Positions 7,571 through 12,631 of a DNA stretch of 12,631 nt are shown piece after piece. The first letter of the stretch is position 1; the number at the start of each line of letters is the position of its first letter. The notes beneath the pieces were generated by a model, which was not told the origin of the DNA, ran no database searches, and saw nothing but the letters and a program-made list of their open reading frames with translations. This DNA comes from Baffinella frigidus (taxonomy: Eukaryota > Cryptophyceae > Cryptomonadales > Baffinellaceae), in the NCBI GenBank assembly GCA_026770585.1, contig MU646932.1, forward strand, positions 60,806-73,436, given 5' to 3'. The translations under genes were made by a program, and so were the position numbers.

Positions 7571-8130
7571 TGTCAAGGTGTCAATCTCGAAAGTTGACAC
7601 CTGCTGAGCTTGGAGTTCCCCGCTAGGCTGGGAACTCCGAGTCCAGAGCAAATGGCTCCAATTGCTCCCTTTGTTGGCGAAACGGCTGGGGAGGATTCGG
7701 CCCCAAATCTCGGCGGATCCGAATTAGGATCGGCAGCTCCAATGTTCTGGTCCGGTGGCACGCAGTCAGGCCGTCACCGGATGCGTCAGTGAAGTTCACA
7801 AGCCCCCCTGTATCGCGATCTTCAGTCCCTTGGCCGCGCGCCAGCGCTCTTGCCACAGCCAGCCCCGCGGCGGAGGCTGGCGCGCCTCCTGTCTCAGCCA
7901 GCTGGACATGTCTGGATTCTCTGCATTGGCCAGCGCTTGCCTTAAAGCCCTGCCACCTTCGGGGCGCTGCCATGCTGGAATCCTGACCCCCCAGCTGATC
8001 CTGATCTGTCTTTAAACCCCAGCTGCATGCACAGTCTCTTGAGCAGCGGTGACGAGTCGCTGCACCACGTTGGAAGGACTGTAGCAGGCTAGTGGAGAGT
8101 TGACCACTTATGAAACCCACTAGCTTGACA
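7571..8130. mobile_element. 560-bp TG...CA insertion with 5-bp target duplication (solo-LTR-like)
   Basis: The ends are TGTCAAG and CTTGACA (perfect 7-bp inverted repeat, TG/CA termini), flanked by CTACG at 7566-7570 and 8131-8135. Joining the flanks restores a sequence matching the uninterrupted repeat at 9378-9460 (tctctgcag...ccttctacgga...ggcgtgtcgttgg), which serves as an empty site. A TG...CA structure with a 5-bp duplication is typical of LTR retroelements, so a solo LTR is the first choice. A short TIR transposon is the alternative. A sub-hairpin (ggtgtcaa / gttgacacc) lies just inside the left end. A long minus-strand open frame crosses it but has no family support. Confidence 0.75.
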
Positions 8131-8192
8131 CTACGGAACGGCGTGTCGTTGGGCTATGTTGGGAGAAATTAAATCCTAAAGGACCTGAAGGG
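8131..8192 (-). repeat. Repeat D relative, inverted, right of the insertion
   Basis: ggcgtgtcgttgggctatgt, then tgggagaaat and cctaaaggacctgaaggg. This is the complement-orientation relative of repeat D and matches 9397-9460. Its left part (7541-7570) lies on the other side of the 560-bp insertion. Confidence 0.75.
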
Positions 8193-8239
8193 CCCTAGGA
8201 ATGGGCCTCCAGGAATGGGCCTCCCGTAGGAGCCTAGGG

Positions 8240-8395
8240 GGGGGCGTTTTCTTTAATAATTTTAAAAAAGAAGGCAGGGGTGCCCACTGCGTTTCTTAAT
8301 AATTAAGAAATTAAGAAATATGTAGGAAACAGAGGACGGGCTTTTCTCTGCGTTTCTTTAACTTTCTTAATAATTAAGAAAGGAAAGGCGGGCGT
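8240..8395. repeat. AT-rich repeat, copy 2, with a 21-bp palindrome
   Basis: Several aataattaagaaa units, including a perfect palindrome at 8362-8382 (ctttcttaat-a-attaagaaag). Related to 7310-7480. Confidence 0.6.
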
Positions 8396-8430
8396 GGTGG
8401 GAGTTCAAAGAACATCAAGGATATAAAAGG

Positions 8431-9178
8431 TTTACGGTTCAAGGTTTGGGGGGAATGGTTTCGAAGCTAGGATTGAGGGTTTAGGGCTTAGGTTTTAGGA
8501 TTTAGGGCTTAGGGTGTCGGTTTTGGGGTTTAGGGTTTAGGGTTTAGGGTTTAGGGGTTGGTTTTTAGTGTGTAGGGTGTAGGGTGAAGGGTGAAGGGTG
8601 AAGGGTGTAGGTTTTAGGATGTAGGGTGTAGGTGTTTGGATGTACGGTGTAGGGTTTGGGTTTTGGGATTTATTGTTTATTATTTGGGGTTTGGAATTTG
8701 GGGTTGAGGGTTGAGGGTTCAGGGTTTTAGATGTTTAGGGTTTGGGGTTTGGTTTTTAGGGTTTGAGGTTGAGGGTTTAGGATTTTGGGTTTAAGGTTCA
8801 GGGTTTGGGATTTAGGGTTGAGGGTATAGGGTTTGGGATTTTGTATTAAGGTTTTGGTGTTAAGGGTGTAGGATTTAGGATTTAGGATTCAAGGTTTAGG
8901 GTGTAGGGTTCAGTGGTTAGGTTTTAGATTTTAGGATTGAGGGTTCATGGTTCATGGTTCATGGTTTAGTGTTTAGTGTTGAGTGTTTAGTGTTGAGTGT
9001 TTAGTGTTTAGTGTTTAGTGTTTAGTGTTTAGTGTTTAGTGTTTAGGGTTGAGGGCATAGGGCACAGGGTGTAGGGTTTACGGTTCGCGGTTTAGCGTTT
9101 AGAGTTCAGGGTTCAGGTTTTAGGGTCCGGGGTCTAGGGTATAGGGCTCAGGGTTTAGGGTTTGGGGTTTGAAGTTCA
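8431..9178 (-). repeat. ~750-bp degenerate heptamer array, G-rich strand on +
   Basis: Units of TTTAGGG and variants (GGTTCAT, TGTTTAG, TGTTGAG, GGTGAAG, GGTGTAG), mostly in 7-bp register. Runs of one variant occur, for example tgtttag repeated near 9000-9045 and ggttcat three times near 8942-8962. The + strand has very few cytosines. The orientation is opposite to all other arrays here. No gene lies in this stretch. Confidence 0.85.
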
Positions 9179-9249
9179 CAGGACGGTTGCACACACACTG
9201 AGGGGACACAGCAGCAGCGCCCCATGGCATGTTCTGGCGGATGCGTGGA

Positions 9250-9460
9250 TTAGGTCCGTTAGGTTCTTCGAGCTCCCAACATAGGCGGACACCGGCCTGC
9301 TAGAGGAAAAAGCGACCCTGTATCCCCTCTTCACGAGCCTCTGCACTGGAGAGCGAAACGCGATCCGAAAGCGAAAATGCTCTCTCTGCAGTCCTTTCTA
9401 CGGAAGGGCGTGTCGTTGGCGTATGTTGGGCGAAATCAAAACCTGAAGGACCTAAAGGGC
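9250..9460. mobile_element. Repeat D in inverted pair, ~210 bp
   Basis: The left end taggtccgttaggttcttcg...cccaacataggcggacacc pairs with the complement of the right end (taggtccttcaggtttt...cccaacatacgcc...cgacacgcc), giving imperfect arms of ~45-50 bp. The middle is unique. This suggests repeat D is the terminal repeat of a small element. The right half is the empty-site relative of the insertion at 7571. Confidence 0.6.
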
Positions 9461-9641
9461 TGATGTGCGGGCGGGCACCTTGTGAGAGAACTCCAGATCC
9501 TTGCAGAACCAAACACCCCGCAGGGGGTCTAGCATGTGGGCATGCTGGTTTTGTGCGTTTTGTAATCAATGAATTCTTTCTGTGGTCGAAGGTGATGTCC
9601 GAGGCCCGCGCGCCTCCAACATTCCTCACATTCATAGGCTA

Positions 9642-9787
9642 ACGGCCTGAAAATGGGGTAGTTAGGCATACGGCATTGCCTAGGACCTCCTACCGAAGGC
9701 CGAGGGACCCTAGGACCAAAAAGTCTCGGCCTACGGTAGGAGGTCCTAGGCAATGCCGTAGGCCTAACTACCCCATTTTCAGGCCGT
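9642..9787. mobile_element. 146-bp near-perfect palindrome, copy 2
   Basis: Same length and arms as 3246-3391 (acggcctgaaaatggggtag ends), with TA on both sides (9640-9641 and 9788-9789). The arms pair almost fully, with the centre differing from copy 1. Non-coding. Confidence 0.85.
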
Positions 9788-9789
9788 TA

Positions 9790-10297
9790 CCCCATTAACA
9801 TCGGGGGAAAGGCGAAGTTTATTAAGTTGCTATGTCAACTGCGCATGCTAGGGGGGAGAGATGGTCGAGACGCAGGACACTAACGCCCATAACCACCCCC
9901 AAGGGGCGGATCGTTCACTGGAACGCCTCGCCCACTAGGACCTGTGTGTTTCTCGGGAAGGAGTACATCCCGTTCGCTCACGATAGGAGGCACGGTCAGC
10001 CGCAGGTTTATTATGCCACACACACGACCGCTACACGCCACGTGGAGAGCAGGTGGAGAGATAGGATGAGATGTACATAGGGCTCGTACCGTCCTCAACG
10101 TACGATACACCCCGATTTCGTCAGACACGCAAGATTCAAGGACAGATTGGGTCCATCTATTCCTTACCCACAGGTCCCTAAGGATTTCCTACCGTAGGGT
10201 TCTACGGAATGTTGACTTATGAACTTTGCGAGCAAACTAATTTGGCGATAAGATTCCGGTTAGGTCTTGCGTGGGACCCAAAAGCATCCCGTTAAAA
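9790..10297. other. Region upstream of the Gln-rich gene
   Basis: Unique sequence of about 500 bp that presumably holds the promoter and 5' leader. I see no TATA box or clear initiator. A cctaccgtaggg motif at 10189-10200 is like the core of the nearby MITE families and may be a remnant. An 82-codon open frame at 9832-10080 has Arg/AGG-rich codon use unlike the downstream gene and is not called. Confidence 0.4.
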
Positions 10298-12483
10298 ATG
10301 TCGCAGGGTCCGATGTCGTACGCGCCGAACAACGCCTCCTATGGCTATGGCGCCAGCACGGTCCAGTACGTCCGGAGCGCTGCGCCCTACGCTGCCAGCG
10401 CTGGTCCCATGACCTACGGGCAGCCCTCGGTTTCTCCCTCCACCCTACCCTGGCTGACCACCTATCTTGCCGCGCCAACGTTCCGGGACTCTGGCAGGGC
10501 GCTGACCGTCCCATGTGCTCCGCAGACCGTCTCGGTCCAGAACCAGCCTGCGGCCGTCATCTCGATGCCCAAGGTCCGTTGCCCACTCTGCCTTTGCCCA
10601 CGCTGATCTGCAGCCCACGCTGATCCGCAGAGGCACTGCGGCTTTGCCGCCCGGTCCACGGACCCCCAGGGGGGTGATGGTATGCTGATGTTTGAAGCAG
10701 CAGTGCGTCGCACCTGCCCCACTTGTGGCGCGTTTCTCACCGGCGCGCCTTCCAACCGATGCCCTGCCCTGCCAGCAGCACTGTAAACCCTGAACCCTAA
10801 ACCCCATCCTCGGAGGAGAGTGAGGAAGGGGCCTGAATCATGTGGGGAGCTTCCCGGTCGCCCCGGTTTCGCATTTCCACGGTCCTCGAGGCGGACGGTC
10901 TGCCGGGTCTTGTCGAGGCGGTGGCCGCGCGGAGCGTCACGTTGCTTGATGCACTGATCGGATCCTGGCCTCTCCTGGGTCTATCACCAGACCACGTACG
11001 GGCCACGTAGCTGTCTAACTTAACTCTCTCTCGGTGTTGGGGTGTTGGGTCGCAGGGCTTCGACCCGACGTTCACGAAGAAGGACGCCGCGCGCGCGCCC
11101 GCGCCCGCTCCCGCTCCGACGCCGGCGCCGGCTCCGCAGTACCAGGCTCCGCCGCAGCAGTACCAGCAGGTACCTCAGAGCGCAGCCTCGCGAAACCTCA
11201 TCCACCGCTAGATGGGAGCACGCGGGAAATCCCGCGCACACGGACACCTGCGCAACCGGGCGTGCGAGATGTGCGCGTGCGTCCCGAGGACCCCGACCCG
11301 GGATCTGCCTCATGCCTCTGTGCAGGGTGGGAAAACTAGGGCTGCATGGTGAGAGGCCACGCGTGCTTCCAGCGGCGAACGAAGCTGACGGGGTGTGGGT
11401 GGCTCGCGTGGGAGCAGGCGCAGCCGCGCATGATGGCCGTCACCCCGCCGCCCCAGCAGCAGCAGCAGGTGCCCCCCTGCCAGCACCCCTACACCTGAGC
11501 CACGCGCTGCCTGGGACAGCCAGCGCTGCCAGCCGCGCCAGTCAGTCAGTGGTACCATCCACGCCGCGCGTGCGGGTCGCAGCGGGTGGCGCCGACTGGT
11601 GCAGGACGGCGGGGGGTTTGTCCTGAGGTGCAGCACCGTGTGAGACATGGAGCCTGTGAGCGTGTGCCGTGTGCCTAATCCCTACACCCAAGCCCCTAAA
11701 CCCTAAACCCCAAACCCTCAACCCTAAACCCTAAACCCTCAACCCTAAGCCCTAAACCCTCAACCCTGAACCTTAAACCCTAAACCCTAGACCCACCACC
11801 CTGAACCCTGAACCCCACACCCCACACCCCAAACCCCAAACCCTATACCGTAAACCCTGAACTCTAAACCCTGAACCCCACACCCTACACCCCACACCCC
11901 ACACCCCAAACCCCAAACCCTATACCGTAAACCCGAAACACGAACATCAGGTGCAGTACATCCAGCAGCAGCCGCAGATCCAGTACGCCCCGCAGCAGCA
12001 GGTTCAACCCCTAAACCCCAAACCCTAAACCCTAAACCCTAATTTCTACACCCCGCACCCTGAACCCTACACCTCAAACCCTAAACCCTAAACCCTAAAC
12101 CCTGAATCCTAAACCCTAAACCCTGAATCCTAAACCCTAAACCCTGAATCCTTAACCCTAAACCCTAAACCCTAGACCCCAAACCCTTGACCCTGACCCC
12201 ACCCCACTACCCCGCAAACCCTAAAAAACCCCTCCAAACCCTAAACGTTGAAACTTAAACGCCACACCCCAACGCAGGTGCAGTACGTGCAGCCGCAGCA
12301 GCAGATGCAGTACACCCAGCAGGCCCCCCAGCCCCAGGTGTCCACCCTCCACCCTCCACCCTCCACCCTACACCCTACACCCTACACCCTACACCCGAAA
12401 CCCGAAACCCTACACCCGAAACCCTACACCCTACACCCTAAACCTTAAATCGGCAGTACACCCAGCAGGCCCCCCAGCCGCAG
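10298..12483 (+). CDS. Multi-exon Gln/Tyr/Pro-rich low-complexity protein, 3' partial
   Basis: I do not recognise the family. Seven exons are supported by reading frame, GT-AG borders and uniform amino-acid style: 10298-10429, 10526-10573, 11056-11169, 11418-11468, 11951-12001, 12278-12337 and 12457-12483 (132, 48, 114, 51, 51, 60 and 27 nt, about 161 residues). All are multiples of three and all introns are phase 0. Residues 1-44 are Ser/Tyr/Gly/Ala/Asn-rich (MSQGPMSYAPNNASYGYG) and prion-like. Residues 61-70 (GFDPTFTKKD) are the only ordered-looking part, followed by an Ala-Pro run. Residues 99 onward are Gln-rich with VQY(I/V)Q and QYTQQAP units. The start is chosen because an in-frame stop lies at 10238-10240, no earlier in-frame ATG follows it, and the ATG has A at -3. 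Third positions are almost all G or C, unlike the rest of the window. No signal peptide or membrane segment is visible. Exon 4 could start 3 nt earlier (11415). Extra exons in intron 2, or past the right edge, are possible. Function is unknown; a scaffold or RNA-granule type protein is only a guess from composition. Confidence 0.75.
10430..10525 (+). other. Intron 1 of the Gln-rich gene
   Basis: This intron is 96 nt, GT-AG, phase 0, with a CT-rich start (gtttctccctccaccc) and a gctccgcag end. It is open in the coding frame and a multiple of three, so retaining it would insert 32 residues (Pro, Leu, Thr, Ala) without a frameshift. It is called an intron because its composition breaks the Tyr/Gln/Ser pattern on both sides. 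It is unique sequence with no heptamer repeats. Retention as coding sequence cannot be excluded without RNA data. Confidence 0.6.
10574..11055 (+). other. Intron 2 of the Gln-rich gene, possibly hiding an exon
   Basis: This intron is 482 nt with donor AAG|gtccgt and acceptor gggtcgcag|GGC. It contains a 17-bp direct duplication at 10597-10630 (cccacgctgatctgcag, then the same with one change), which gives two tandem potential acceptors, and a short heptamer patch near 10783-10805. The coding frame is open from 10607 to the TAA at 10784-10786. A phase-0 exon 10631-10702 (acceptor ccgcag, donor gtgcgt) would fit the gene's exon rule but not its amino-acid style. The second half is unique sequence with no recognised content. 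Confidence 0.55.
11170..11417 (+). other. Intron 3 of the Gln-rich gene
   Basis: This intron is 248 nt, donor CAG|gtacct, acceptor gggagcag|GCG, phase 0. It is GC-rich unique sequence without telomere-like heptamers. The acceptor has no clear pyrimidine tract, so its exact position (11414 or 11417) is uncertain by one codon. Confidence 0.55.
11469..11950 (+). repeat. Intron 4, second half made of telomere-like heptamers
   Basis: This intron is 482 nt, donor CAG|gtgccc, acceptor acgaacatcag|GTG, phase 0. The first ~205 nt are GC-rich unique sequence. From about 11676 to 11940 it is a degenerate CCCTAAA/CCCTGAA/CCCCACA array. An internal duplication is visible: a block containing caaaccctataccgtaaacc occurs near 11830-11855 and again near 11910-11935. 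The C-rich strand is the sense strand. Confidence 0.7.
12002..12277 (+). repeat. Intron 5, almost entirely telomere-like heptamers
   Basis: This intron is 276 nt, donor CAGCAGCAG|gttcaa, acceptor ccccaacgcag|GTG, phase 0. Nearly all of it is a CCCTAAA array with CCCTGAATCCTAAA variants. Only the first few bases and the last ~25 nt depart from the repeat. Confidence 0.75.
12338..12456 (+). repeat. Intron 6, CCCTACA/CCCGAAA heptamer array
   Basis: This intron is 119 nt, donor CAG|gtgtcc, acceptor aaatcggcag|TAC, phase 0. The body is a 7-bp-period array built first from CCTCCAC, then CCCTACA and CCCGAAA units, so it is a variant array and not canonical telomere repeat. Confidence 0.7.
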
Positions 12484-12631
12484 GTGTCCACCCGAAACCC
12501 TACACCCTAAACAGCAGCAGGTGCAAACTCTGAACCCTACACCCTGCACTGCACCCTGAACCCTGAACCCCAACCCCCGAAATCCAAACCCCAAACCCCA
12601 AACCCCAAACCCCAAACCCCAAACCCCAAAC
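12484..12631 (+). repeat. Telomere-like heptamers after exon 7, to the window edge
   Basis: A donor identical to that of exon 6 (CAG|gtgtccaccc) opens this stretch. It contains CCCGAAA, CCCTACA and finally a (CCCCAAA)n run to the edge. At 12515-12520 a CAGCAG followed by gtgcaa, preceded by aaacag, looks like a 6-nt exon or an exon remnant. Taken literally it would leave a 31-nt intron before it, which is very short. The true next exon may lie outside the window. Confidence 0.6.

Noticed and set aside
7623-8120. 165-codon minus-strand open frame containing TDASGDG, reminiscent of a retroelement RNase H
   Set aside because: Only one short motif fits, the rest lacks family character, and the frame lies within a 560-bp TG...CA element that as an LTR would not encode this. 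The GC-rich sequence makes long open frames common.
9529-9753. Peptide also found at 3280-3696
   Set aside because: The similarity comes from the 146-bp palindrome, which reads alike on both strands.
9832-10080. 82-codon ATG-to-TAG open frame upstream of the gene
   Set aside because: Arg-rich with AGG codons, no recognisable domain, an equally long frame on the opposite strand, and codon use unlike the neighbouring gene.
11042-11626. 194-codon + strand open frame overlapping exons 3 and 4 in another frame
   Set aside because: It is a shadow of the GC-rich region; the exon frame gives the Gln/Pro/Tyr composition with clean splice sites, while this frame is Arg-rich.

Overview
The window looks like nuclear DNA from a eukaryotic protist, most likely an alga. 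It has spliceosomal GT-AG introns, plant-type heptamer repeats (CCCTAAA / TTTAGGG), many short inverted-repeat elements with TA target duplications, and almost no coding sequence. The one convincing gene uses almost only G or C at third codon positions. TTTAGGG-type telomeres occur in dinoflagellates, chromerids, glaucophytes and green algae, so the lineage cannot be fixed from this window. An alveolate (dinoflagellate or chromerid) is a reasonable guess and no more than that.

Layout. Positions 1-2350 hold low-complexity DNA, a 22-bp minisatellite, a ~160-bp tandem repeat, a ~17-bp minisatellite and two fold-back elements with related ends (364-507 and 2015-2192). A clean telomere-like array lies at 2365-2460. 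Positions 2460-5990 are a patchwork of duplicated blocks and MITE-like elements: a 117-119 bp family with ends CAGGGGTACC (four full copies and several remnants), a 146-bp near-perfect palindrome (second copy at 9642-9787) and smaller hairpins. Positions 5990-7310 hold two copies of a ~100-bp repeat that run into heptamer arrays, and a 196-bp inverted-repeat element inserted in such an array. At 7571-8130 a 560-bp TG...CA element with a 5-bp target duplication interrupts a repeat whose uninterrupted relative is at 9378-9460. Positions 8431-9178 are about 750 bp of degenerate heptamers with the G-rich strand on +, opposite to every other array here.

The gene runs on the + strand from 10298 to beyond the right edge. 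Seven exons (10298-10429, 10526-10573, 11056-11169, 11418-11468, 11951-12001, 12278-12337, 12457-12483) encode a low-complexity protein: a Tyr/Ser/Gly/Ala-rich start, a short Pro/Ala stretch, then Gln/Tyr-rich repeats. Every exon is a multiple of three and every intron is phase 0. Introns 4 to 6 consist largely of telomere-like heptamers, so the 3' exons are islands of 27-60 bp in repeat DNA. The last two exons are a recent partial duplication that includes the 5' splice site.

No tRNA, rRNA, CRISPR array or transposase gene was recognised. The most interesting points are the gene whose introns are made of telomere-like repeats, the tandem exon duplication, and the TG...CA insertion with its matching empty site in the same window.
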